Origin: Dioscorea cayenensis subsp. rotundata
Taxonomy: Eukaryota; Streptophyta; Magnoliopsida; Dioscoreales; Dioscoreaceae
DNA: 64,000 nt
Assembly: GCF_009730915.1 (NCBI RefSeq)
Contig: NC_052479.1
Span: forward strand, 2,170,001-2,234,000
Direction of reading: 5' to 3'
How positions within the stretch are numbered: position 1 is the first letter of the stretch; every line of letters begins with the position of its first letter. Below the pieces are notes generated by a model, which saw only the letters and a program-made list of their open reading frames with translations, did not search any database and was not told where the DNA came from. Both the position numbers and the translations under genes were made by a program. Of this stretch, positions 50,857-61,246 are shown piece after piece.

Positions 50857-53800
50857 TGTCACGTCCCGACCCGCGGGCCCGCCACGTGACAACCGCCGCG
50901 ACGATCCCGAGGAGGGACACACACCACTCAACCCTCGAGTCATCGCAAGGCTCACAAACTCCTGCTAAACAACACCACAATAATAAAGGTACCAAAAACA
51001 AAACTTTCACTCGAAAAAATCAATAGTAAAGTGAAAGATATACAAATCACATTTACAGAGTTAATAACACTAGTGGATCCACTGCACTCATACAATGCAA
51101 CCTGATTAACAATAAATAAACAACCTGACTTGGAATGCAAACTGCTAACACTTCGCCTCGCTATGACGACCCAAACCACTAAAACCTGGAAGAGAGGAGG
51201 GGGTGAGTAACCATAGTCACTCAGTGAATGGGTTAGCACAAATCTAACAGAATATCAAAACAAATCGATGAAATACAATAAACACATTTTACAATAACAT
51301 AAGTAAACCGAACGCTTCACAATTTCCACACAATGAAAGTGTAATATAAGAAACCTTGGTATTTAAAACCAAAACATAGGTTCTCACGAGCATCGACAAA
51401 ACCTTAACATGTATAAAACAAATACTTGGATATAAGTTCCCAAAATGAGTAGAAATACCAACTTAAACAAATAAAATTCTCGATCAATAAGCAATGGCCT
51501 AAAAACACTCTCTCCAACATTAGCCGCCGTCGCGACTAAGTTGAGAGCCGTCAAGGTCTTCGCACCTTTGACGTTGGCCCACCGGTCCCGCAGTGGTGAC
51601 CCCGGGATCCCGATGTATCATCCAATCGTGGCTCTACGCTCCCACCGATCCGGACAAATCAACACCCAGTCCACAACGCCACCTCTAAAGGCTGGGCCCG
51701 TTGGGACCCACTATCGATGAGTCGGGCCCTTAGCCCGCCGTCACCATCCAAACCAACATATAGTCGTAGCAATAATACAATCCGAATCACTCATGTCACG
51801 TGGTCCTTATCCAGACAAGCATTCACATACCGGGAATAAACATTATTTCCACCAATCCAAAGCCAAAGCATAGCAATGCATGTAAACTTTCAAAAGTATT
51901 CCAATCCCGATGTGCCAATACATTCAAAAAAACATTTCATCCAAATGCCAAGAATAACACAATAATATGCTAAGCTCAAGCATTGCTTTTAGACAATAAA
52001 AACCGATCAATATTAAACGCATTATAATATCCACAATCTAGAAGAACATGCCATTCGAAATAAAAACCCTTTTGTTTTCATAACCATAAATATCAAAAGC
52101 ATGCTTATACAAGTGAAAGGTTTTACAAACCATTTCTAAAAGTAGATGCCAATAGTGTAGAAAAGAAACATTAAGTTTGAAATACAATAAAAAGTCGTCA
52201 GAACAAACATGGCTTTTGGTCTAGTTAAACCTCAAGTTACTTAGGATCATTCCAGCTTTCTCTTTCTTCAGCTCACTAATTTCTCCTCAAAGTACAAGAT
52301 TAATCCCCAAAGTCTAGTCAACCCCAACATCTAAGTCCTTTAAAAGTCATGAAAATGTGTTCATTTCATCACCTATAATCTCACGTGCCAATATATATTG
52401 ATTAAATCCTTCTTTACGCATCATCAGTATTTACTTTAACAAGTCTTTACTATTTAACCATTTCTTATACTCAATCATATCTTAGATTCTTATCATAGTG
52501 TCATTACCTCAACATTAATATTTACTTCATCTATAATAATCCCATTGTCAAAATACTCACAAGTTAACTATCTCCTCTTAGGAGTATTAAATCAAACTAT
52601 TATTAGAAATTCACAAGAATATTCAGTTTTTGCAATTTAACACTTGTCATATATATATCTCAAGCTATTCATCATCAACATTCTAAAGAAATTCCATTTA
52701 AAATAGTAATCATAATCATTGACATCCACCCGATATATATATATACCACAGTATGATCAACTACAATTAAGCACCCTACAGTATACTTACAAGAACAAAT
52801 TTCATCAATTTCAACATAAGTGTAATTATATACCTTAGCATTCAAGGTTTCATCAGGTTTCATGTACCATATTTATCACATTATGCCTCAAAACTTTAGA
52901 AATTATACATCACTAGGGAGATTAAATCATCCATTGAACATACATAATTAATTTCACTTATAACACATAAGCTTGATGAACTCATTGTAATAATCAACAA
53001 TTTTCATTCATCCACCAAACATGTATGTCCTTAGTAAGCGTTCTCATGATTTTTCAGAGAGTAAACCACAAGTCATTCCAAATAAAACATAGTTTCTAGC
53101 GGTCATCTATGCTTTCTTCTCATCCATGAAATAGTGATTTAAAAAACATGATAAGGCCATGGAAATCATTTCAGAAAAACAATTAAAAATATTTTCGATA
53201 TTCAATTAGAATTGTGCATTCAACATAACCCACTCACGTGAACATGTTGCCTCGCGTGGAGACGCCATGACATCGATTAGCGGTTTCCTTCCCTCGAGGA
53301 TGCTTCGCCACCCTAGATACAAGCAGGGGAATCCAAATACTAATGAACACAAGAATGATCGCTAAAAGAAAATGCATGCAAATGCATTTATACATGTCTA
53401 ATACGAAACCTTAGGGTTTTTAGGGCAAAAACATTGTCATTTTGGACCCAAACGACCTCGTAATGAAGTAAACCTAGTTCCAATAAGTTCAATGAATGAA
53501 AAAGCTTCAATTTGGATCAAAGAAATACAATAAAAGGCCAAAGTTTTTCCGAGTGCTACAAGAACATCGGGAATGCTACAAGAAAACCCGAACCTTACAA
53601 AATGGTTTTTCTCATTTTACAACATCAAACGATGAAATTTTGACACAATTCTCATGAATAACAATTGACAACATCAAGGGGCGTCATTTTTAAGCCCAAA
53701 AACTTCCACAAATCATGAAAAAAATCTAGGGTTTTGGTCTAGGGTTTATAAATAATGAATACAATGAAAATACGGAAGAAATACATACTAAAAAAACTCG

Positions 53801-54354
53801 GATAAAAGGCTCTTACCTTACTCAAGAGGATGTGGGGAGTAAATTTTTGGTGTTGGTTCGCGGAATTGGTCGCGGAAATAGTTAGGGATTAAGGGTTCGG
53901 CCGGCATGGAGAAGCAAAGAAGGAGAAGGAAAGAAGAAGGAAGAGAAGAATTTGGATATTAATTCTCGGGTTGCTACGATTGTCGGGTTGCTACAAGTAC
54001 ACTTCAACAAGATCTTGGGTCGCTACAGATGTCGAGTGCTACTGATGTCGAGACGTAATCAATAGTGTTGAGGGTCGCAAAAACTACGAGGAGCAGGCTA
54101 GTTTAACTACGATGAATGGGTTTGCTACAATGTTTTTTTATTCTTTTCTAAATTACTCTATTGCCCCTCTAACACAAGAATGGAAACAAAAATCCAAATG
54201 ACCGAATTGCCCCCCTATTTATGGCGAATTTTTCGCACATAATCAACTGTGCAATCCAGTAAAAAAATCTATTAATGCAAAATGACCATTTTACCCTAAT
54301 GCATTCACAAAAATAAGAGAAAATCCTAGGTCCAAATTTGGACTGGGTACAACA
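50857..54354 (-). mobile_element. Solo LTR, family A copy 2 (3.5 kb), inserted in the MULE gene
   Basis: The ends are TGTCACGTCCCGACC and GGGTACAACA, with a perfect 5-bp duplication ATCTT (50852-50856 and 54355-54359). It is collinear with the 13055-16743 copy over its whole length, with many small indels. No retrotransposon protein domain lies inside. Orientation is inferred as for copy 1. Confidence 0.85.
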
Positions 54355-54379
54355 ATCTTCCTCAACTGCTCTATGGACG

Positions 54380-54590
54380 GGTAAGTGTAAAGTTTTTATG
54401 ATATTTTTTAAAGGTTTTATTATAGTGTTTAACAATTACCTAATAGTGTTTAATACCTTTATGTTATCATTTAATTTGTCTACTTAACATTTAATTATAT
54501 ATAATATCATGTAACAATTGATAATATCATTTAAATATTTATAATATGGTCTTATTATATCCATTATCGTTTAACCTCGAAAGCATCGTC
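54380..54590 (+). other. Probable intron of the MULE gene
   Basis: AT-rich sequence after a GTAAG donor, with repeated GTTTAA, ATTTAA and CATTTAAT variants. No coding is seen. Confidence 0.45.
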
Positions 54591-54599
54591 GTGTGGAAG

Positions 54600-55330
54600 A
54601 ATGATCGCCATCGACCACACGCGACAAATTATACACGCCGCTTGAGGGGAAGGAGATGGTCATCGATGATGTGATGGGACGCTTTCGTATGCATAATACA
54701 AAAAGTCACGAGCAAAGAGCCATATGCTTACAAGAAGCGCCTCCATCACCGGATCGCTTTACTGCTGTTTATGTCCAAGCGGGGACGACGCACATGACAC
54801 AATTATGGCTATGATCGGGGATGCTGTCGCAAATCGCATGAAGTTCAAATTGTCATCCTCCCGATAATCATGAATGGCCACTTCCATGTCGTCGTCCCCG
54901 GACAATGATAAACAAGAATACGGACATTATTCTTCATGTCCGAGTACGATAAGGACGCGTTGGACATGGTAAGTTCTTTAATTATGTCCTATTAATATCC
55001 GTTTGGTATTTAAATCGCTATTCTAATCTCGACTTGGATATCTCGACAATGGAATCTATTCGACAATTGTGTCGATATGGAGTTCGGGCGAGTCGGCGAC
55101 GACAAAAGTACCCACTCGTCAGCGACATAGAAACCCCACGCCAAAAAAACAAGGAAGCGTCGATTCGCCGGCTCACGTCATGCGTTTTATCGAGCAATTA
55201 CTTTGGGGGTGAGAAGTTACGGCTACCGCAGACGAGTCGATCCTTACCTCGGATTACGGTATGTTACCCGCATACTTAAGGAGGGGAGGCGGCCCAGCGT
55301 CCCATGACAAAGGGAGTCGTCACAAGCGGG
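54600..55330 (+). pseudogene. Ulp1-like (C48 cysteine protease) C-terminal remnant
   Basis: Peptide pieces in several frames match the protease part of Ulp1-bearing MULEs. EMVIDDVMG lies near 54650, and VQIVILPIIMNGHFHVVV lies near 54845-54900 and contains the expected catalytic-His region. After an intron (GTAAGT at about 54970), HVMRFIEQLLWG lies near 55175 and KLRLPQT near 55215. The position where the catalytic Cys is expected reads Asp-Ser (55162-55167) in the frame that continues to HVMRF. Frameshifts and stop codons make it non-functional. Confidence 0.55.
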
Positions 55331-55439
55331 TTAAATTTTTGTTTTTTTCAAGAACATGTCCTATATATCCCGAATGTCAATTTTATTTTTCGAATGTAAA
55401 TCGGACAAATTCAATTCATTGTTTTTCGTGTTCAAGAGC

Positions 55440-55990
55440 ATGACTTGTATATGTTAATGTAAATTTTGTTTGTTTTGAATTGTAAAGCAGGTTAAATTCC
55501 ATTCAGTTTCATTTCATTGTTTAATTTACGTTCTAATTGTGTACATTTCACTTTCATTGTTTAAATATACTATATATCGTTTAAACATCAGTTTTAAATA
55601 TTTCAAAATACGGTGTACCCGTTTAAAATAACACTGTCTCTGTTTAACTAAATGCATTCATTGTTTAAATAAATATGGGAAGTTGCCCATCAATAACTTG
55701 TATATCTCAATGTAAAGTTTGTTTGTTTTCAATTGTAAGGCAGGTTAAATTTCATTCAGTTTCATTTCATTGTTTAATTTACGTTGTAGTTGTGTACATT
55801 TCCGTTTCATTGTTTAAATATACCATATATCGTTTAAACATCAGTTGAAATATTTCAAATTACAGTGTATCCGTTTAAAATAACAATGTCTCTGTTTAAA
55901 TACATTCAATTCGTTGTAAAGAGTAAGAGTTTAAATATGGAAAGAACTCCATCAATACACAATGTTTCCCACATCGTCATCGGGCTTATT
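55440..55990. other. MULE intergenic spacer with a ~235-bp tandem duplication
   Basis: Two blocks, about 55445-55680 and 55695-55930, share TTTGTTTGTTTT, GGTTAAATT.CATTCAG, TTCATTGTTTAATTTACG, TGTACATTTC and ATATCGTTTAAACATCAG in the same order. Both are rich in GTTTAAA motifs. Confidence 0.7.
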
Positions 55991-56078
55991 AACAATACCT
56001 AGTCGGCCACGCTTTATTAGCAAGATCGTCGATTGTGACCGGATCCATGGCGGCTAGTCGCAATGTAACTCGCGGACA

Positions 56079-56560
56079 TCAAACGCTTGCGACTCGATCC
56101 TCTTTTCGTCTAGGCCGCCCGTGCTGCCTTCTCGTCAGAGCGGTCGCAAAGCGAAGCTCACGATTTCCGTCCCCGAAGGCTCGCTCATCGTCGGGTATGG
56201 GGAATATAGCTTCCTTGTATGCAAGTTTGTAATTGTCGACGGTAAAGTACCCGCTAATAAATCGATGTACGTTGGTGTCTGTCTGCATTATTGCTGCGCA
56301 AGCGTGTTTGCAAGGGATACCATAAACTTGCCACCTTCGACATGAACAAGTTCTGATGGCGAGATCCACAGAGTTGTTGCACTGGTCGATCACTTCGTAA
56401 CGATCATCGACACAACGACCAACACGAAGATTTCGGCTGTCCTCAACAATGATCGCTACCTTGGAATGTATGTCTGGGCATAAGTAGGTCTCCCATTTGT
56501 TCGCTTGCTCACGCCGGTTACATAACATGCGCATCAACTTGAACCTGGCAAATAAGGTTA
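56079..56560 (-). pseudogene. MULE transposase C-terminal exon with SWIM zinc finger
   Basis: The frame codes FKLMRMLCNRREQANKWE, then a CSCRRWQVYGIPCKHACA segment. This is the CxC..CxH SWIM finger (spacing C-x-C-x10-C-x-H) found at the end of MuDR-type transposases. It is followed by YFTVDNYKLAYKEAIFPIPD, the usual downstream segment. The piece is open, but it is separated from the rest of the transposase by a frameshift and an intron-like spacer (56560-56730) full of GTTTAA motifs. Confidence 0.75.
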
Positions 56561-56729
56561 AACAAAGACAGTGATGGTTAAATAATTCGTAAACATGTTT
56601 AAACATTATTGTAAATATTTAAATGAAAGGATTAATATTTAAAGTCAGACAAGTGTAATTAAACAAAGATTGAGAATGTTTAAAGGGTAACACTAAATGT
56701 TAAGTGTAAACCAACATTCGCGAGACCTT

Positions 56730-57975
56730 ATGGAGTTGACCATTTTTCGTCACCGTGAAATGACGAGCTTCCTTGATCCAAGCATTGAACGACTCATGAC
56801 GTTTGAATACATCTCACCCCAACGATCACCTCCGAACGGATAATTCGACCAATGTGCCATATCCGATTTATTAATCAACCAGTGATGAGCTTCGGGTGAT
56901 GTGGCCTGCAGTTCATTCACGGTATCATCGAAATCTTTAGCCGTGGATGCCCACGCAATGCGGAAGCATATAGACCAGCACTCCTCCCTCAATGCCTTCC
57001 CAAGTCTGACATTGGCTTTCATAAAATTGGCCTCCAAATATCGAAGACAGTATGCATGTGGCGAAGAAGAGAAGACTCTCGCAATTGCGCTCACAAGGCC
57101 CTTGGACCTGTCCGACACAAAGGTAATTATCTCATGATAATCTCCATCCTCGTATAAGGCATCGCCTAACTTAGATATGAACCAAGTCCAATTGGCATCG
57201 GTCTCGTTGTCGACTATACCGAAGGCGACGTGGAAAAAACCATTGTTTCCATCTTTCCCTGTGGCACCCAGTAGTGTACCCCGATATTTTCCAAGGAGAT
57301 GGGTACCATCGAGAAACAGCAGCGGCCTGCAAGCTCTCTTGAATCCCATAATACACGCGCTGAAAGAAAAGAATGCACGTTTAAAACGATCACCGTCTCT
57401 TTCCACGATCGCAACGCTGCCGGGATTTGTCTCAGCCACCTTATCCACATACCAAAGCAAACAGTCGTAGCTGGAGATGTCACTGCCGTCGAGGACCACC
57501 CGGGCATGCTCTTTTCCCAACCAAGCCTGCTTGTACAAGGGACGGTCCTTGGGCTTCTGAATCACTCGTGCGCTAACCCATTTTTTGGACGCTTTCGGAT
57601 GTGACGCCGAACCTATGCCACCACTGCAAGTGTGTGACGGGTTGATTGTCTTGATTCTGAAAGTATTTTTGTTATACTCTTTTGATGCATGAAGGCGCCA
57701 ACGACAACCATCGGCAGCACATTCCACAGTCACCCGATGTTTTTTTCGTTCTTTATGAAATTGAAGTCAAAAATTCCTTTTGATTGCATGATTTCAAGTA
57801 CATCCCTCGAAATGTTCGACACCGTCAAAACGTTGTCCAATATCCAACGACAGACGTCGGAATGATCCGACGAGGAAGGAAGACATCCCACATCGTCGTG
57901 GTCACCATGGGGATGAATGGGAGCATCGGCGGAATCGAATTCCCCGCCAACACTTCGATCAAATAAAAAGATCAA
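56730..57975 (-). pseudogene. MULE (MuDR-type) transposase core, frameshifted
   Basis: The main frame (57733-56750) holds VECAADGCRWRLHAS (the zinc-binding MuDR N-terminal region), then FLDGTHLLGKYRGTLLGAT, the DGT..GKYRG core of the MULE transposase domain with its first acidic residue, then GFFHVAFGIVDNETDANW, FVSDRSKGLVSAI with the second acidic residue (SDR), and YCLRYLEANFMK, with the E-bearing helix further on. An upstream piece (57975-57740) in another frame is an acidic linker. A frameshift lies in a 7-A run near 57743, and another near 56800 where the frame leaves the SFNAWIKEAR-type continuation. The transposase is therefore inactive as read. Confidence 0.8.
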
Positions 57976-58149
57976 TATGTTAAGCGGAGAATATAATGTT
58001 TAAGTGATAATGACAATATTTAAACGTTAAATTAAATACTTAAGCATTTAACTAATAACGTAAAGCGACTAGTACAATATGTTAAACGATGACGGACATA
58101 TTTACACAATAATGACCCCGGACAACCGGAATAATTAAAAGAAAAGGAA

Positions 58150-58462
58150 CTTACTACGAGTAAAACCTCGTTTTCATTAGGATTCGACAATGGCACATTT
58201 TTCCGTCTCGACGACAAGATCAACTACGACGACATTTGAAGATGGAGTGGACGTGACACATCCGCTGGAAGTCAACATCGTTTTCTATTGGGCAAACCGT
58301 TTTATATCCATCTGGTGTGATGAACTTAACCCTGACAAGAGAAACTTCGAGACCCCATCGCTCACATATCTCAGCTAACACCAACTCCCAAGAAGTCTGA
58401 GCAGTGAACATTAGCACCCTTCCCTCCCCGTTGAATCTAGCAATACCACAAAAACTCTCCAT
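58150..58462 (-). pseudogene. PB1-like N-terminal exon of the MULE transposase
   Basis: The frame from 58462 codes IARFNGEGRVLMF, ICERWGL, VRVKFITPDGYKTVCPIEND and DFQRMCHVHS, the PB1-like domain found at the start of Ulp1-MULE transposases. The expected continuation (an acidic VETEKCAIVES-type stretch) is in a second frame and the final ENEVLLV in a third, so two small indels have broken the exon. A GTAAGT donor follows at about 58155. The start is the first Met before ESFCGIARF. Confidence 0.65.
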
Positions 58463-58729
58463 AATATATCGGTCGAAAACCAAATCGTACAAACCAAATG
58501 AAGTGAAGAACAAAAAGAAGACGAAGAAGAAGAAGTAGAAGATGTAAAGAACAAACAGCAGTCAGAAAGGCAAACAAAAAAGTGCACAGTTGTATGCATA
58601 GAGGTTAGACTAGACGTGATGTGATTGGGCGGTATTTTTCCCTCCATCCCAAGGGCAAAAAGGGAAATATATGTCACTGTCGCGAGGAAGACATATTGTC
58701 ATCGTTCGAATGAATGTTCTCAACTCAAC

Positions 58730-59130
58730 ATGAGTCTCTGTGTAAACGTCAAGCTTTTTATGTTTAAACAGATACATATAGTGTTTAAAATAATGGTTAA
58801 CTGTTTAACTAAAGTCTATATCATGTAAATAATATGTTATTGTTTAAATTGAATGCTTTCACTGACATCGCGTTGAAGATGGGTACCTCCTGGGTCACTG
58901 TTTAAACATCTTTACGTATTTTCTTAAACACCGTTGTCATTGTTTAAAGAGTAACTAGAGTATTGTTTAACTTTTTCTATTGTTTACACCGTTGTCATTG
59001 TTTAAAGAGTAACTTTTTCTTAAACACCGTTGTCGCTGTTTAAACATATTTACGTATTTTCTATTGTTTACAATGACGTTCTTTTGTTTCCCACATTGTT
59101 TGTTTTTACTAGGTCTATGTTTAAATTTCA
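58730..59130. repeat. Dense GTTTAAA-motif zone in the MULE
   Basis: Within about 400 bases there are more than a dozen TGTTTAAA/TGTTTAAC/CTTAAACA variants, including near-repeats around CACCGTTGTC.TTGTTTAAAGAGTAACT. Confidence 0.75.
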
Positions 59131-60233
59131 GAAGTTCACAGTCAAATAAGCTTGTTTCGTTTTATTTATAAAAGATTTACAACATTTACAACATTTACAA
59201 CGTCCGCTCGGACTTTGGACACTCACGACTCGACCCTCGTATAACGAAACAAGTATCTGTACATTCGAATGCTCACAGCGGTTGCATAACATGCGCATCA
59301 ACTTGAACACGCACTGACGTACAACATTAAAAAAAGGTTAAACAACACACATTCATGAAAAAGCGACTATTAATCAATGTGTCATGGTCGGAATTAAACG
59401 AAGATCCCGATAGTTAAACACGAGCGTAATAGTTGTACAATCGACGTAATGTTCTTAAATGGTAACGTAAAAGTCTCAAGTGATAAATATCAACCCTCGT
59501 CTTAAAGGATGTTTCCGATCTCCCTCCTCTAGAATCCTCCGCAATCACGAAATACGTGAAAAAAATTTCTTTTTCTTACCCAAGTCGAAATGCTCGCTTA
59601 ATTGCTTGCCCGTCATCCACGTGAAGAATCCTCTGCATTCAGGCAATTATGAGAGCATTTTGACTTGGGTAGGAAAAGATAGTTTAACTTGTTGCGTGAT
59701 TGCGGCTAAATGATTCTCAAGATAAGGAAGAAGGTTCACGAAACATCCTTTCGAGATAGAGTGGTTGTCCATGGGAAGAGGAGGGACGAGGAGGAGGAGG
59801 AGGATGATGAGGGACGACGAGGAGTGGTTGTCCATGGGGAGGGTTCTTTTCACGGTTATTTATGGTGTGAATTCCACAAGCAGGCTGACTCTTCATATCC
59901 GAGAAAAAAAGTTAAAGCGCACGGTGGCCGACATTGATTGATGAGAACGAACGGGTGTTCGGAAAATTATGTTACCGTGCATAAATTTTAATGCCGTCAT
60001 TAATTCTTATGGACGGGATACCATAACCTTGCCACCGCCACGTGCCACCCTGCCAGCAATTCGGATCAAAGCGAAAAAGATCACCGTTTTACTGCAGAGA
60101 CTTTGAGAATTTACACGTTAATATGAATAGTTATACATGTAAAGATAACGTTAAAGCGGAGATGGGAAGTATTACACGGATATGACAATTATTAAACATA
60201 TTAGTAAAAATATTTAAAGCGTTAAACCAAGCG
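59130..60233. other. MULE right-hand non-coding arm
   Basis: No intact gene is seen. At about 59270-59310 it repeats a piece of the transposase C-terminal exon (GCATAACATGCGCATCAACT, also at 56520-56545). At 59760-59845 it holds a short GAG-rich duplication (GTGGTTGTCCATGGG twice). Scattered GTTAAA/TTTAAA motifs continue to 60230. Confidence 0.5.
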
Positions 60234-60639
60234 AAAAGCCCTTCAAATGGTTGAACATGATGTGATTTAGCGTTTTTCTTTCCCACCATTTTTCGGGGCC
60301 AAAAATGGGATTTCACAACATGGACCCATTTGAAGTGAACGGTAGGGGGTAAAAGGGAAGTTAAACACTAACGGAAGGGCTGTCCGGGGTGTGCAAAAGT
60401 AGGAGGGGGCTTTTGGGAAGTTTTGAAAATTACGATGGGTGAACAGTAATTTTCTCTTTAATTTATTGTAAATATTGTGGGGTACAATTTTGAAAAAATA
60501 AATAAATAGTATTACTTTCCATATATGAATTATAATTATTAATATTTTAATTTTATATATATATATATATATATATTCATGGGCAAGGGGTGCTTGAGCA
60601 CCCCTTACTCCCCCTAGATCTGTCTATGGGCAAAAGACA

Positions 60640-61241
60640 CATCCATAGATGGCAAATGAATCAAGATTGGGAGATTAACTACATTGAGGCCAAAATCTCA
60701 TTGAAGCTAAGATTGATGCTATTTATGCGCATAGTTATTTGAAAACACAATCATAAAGAAGATTGGAAACTAGATGAGTATGAGAACCAAACCTGGATGA
60801 ATGAAGATCAAATTTGAGAGCTAAAATATAAAGATCAAATTTGGATGAATGGAGATCAAGTTTGGAAAGAAAGATTTGAAGCTCATTTGTAGATTCTTTG
60901 AAAAATATCATTGACATGATGGAGACATGCTATGTGAGGTGCGACCCTTGCGAGAGTACTGCTGATAGGACGTGAGGAGGCGAGTCAGGAGGATTGGGTC
61001 CGTGTTGCAACGGAAGCTACAACTCAGTTAAGGACAACAAATAGGCCACGTTACAAGCTCGGTTACAATAGGAGTTGTAACGTCTAAGTTTGGAAGGAGT
61101 CCAAATTAGGAGCCACGGAGATTCTAAAAAAGAGAAGTGTTATAATTAGGAAGTGGAGACATCTATATAAAAAACCTTACTCTCAGATTTAGGATGAGCC
61201 ACCAGAGAGATCCAAGTGTGTTGGTAAGAGAGAATGAGCAT
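60640..61241 (+). other. LTR-like promoter remnant left of a solo LTR insertion
   Basis: Non-coding DNA with a TCTATATAAAAA TATA-like box at about 61172, followed by a leader-like stretch to 61246. Sequence resuming after the solo LTR (63339 on) could be the rest of the same old LTR, but ends were not identified. Confidence 0.35.
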
Positions 61242-61246
61242 CAGGT

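Larger units (their letters stand above)
44234..60456. mobile_element. 16.2-kb Mutator-like element carrying transposase and Ulp1-type genes
   Basis: A 9-bp TTTAATTTA lies on both sides (44225-44233 and 60457-60465). The left end starts GTGGAAATTGCCAAAAA and the right end, reverse-complemented, starts GAGAAAATTACTGTTC. Both ends then carry a C-rich box (CCCCAAAATCCCCCTCC at 44301; reverse complement CCCAAAAGCCCCCTCC near 60417). A MuDR-type transposase lies on the minus strand and a DUF1985/Ulp1-like gene on the plus strand, the content known for Kaonashi-type (KI-)MULEs. Without its two later insertions the element would be about 9.3 kb. Both genes are broken by frameshifts, so it is not autonomous. 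Confidence 0.75.
43392..60630. mobile_element. Possible older element split by the Mutator-like element
   Basis: The left end AGTGGCGGAACTGAAA..TAGGGTGTCCTGAA and the reverse complement of 60590-60628 (ATAGACAGATCTAGGG..AAGGGGTGCTCAAG) are loosely similar inverted ends of a kind common in plant genomes. They flank the Mutator-like element at a distance of 0.8 kb and 0.17 kb. The similarity is modest and no target duplication was found. Confidence 0.3.
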
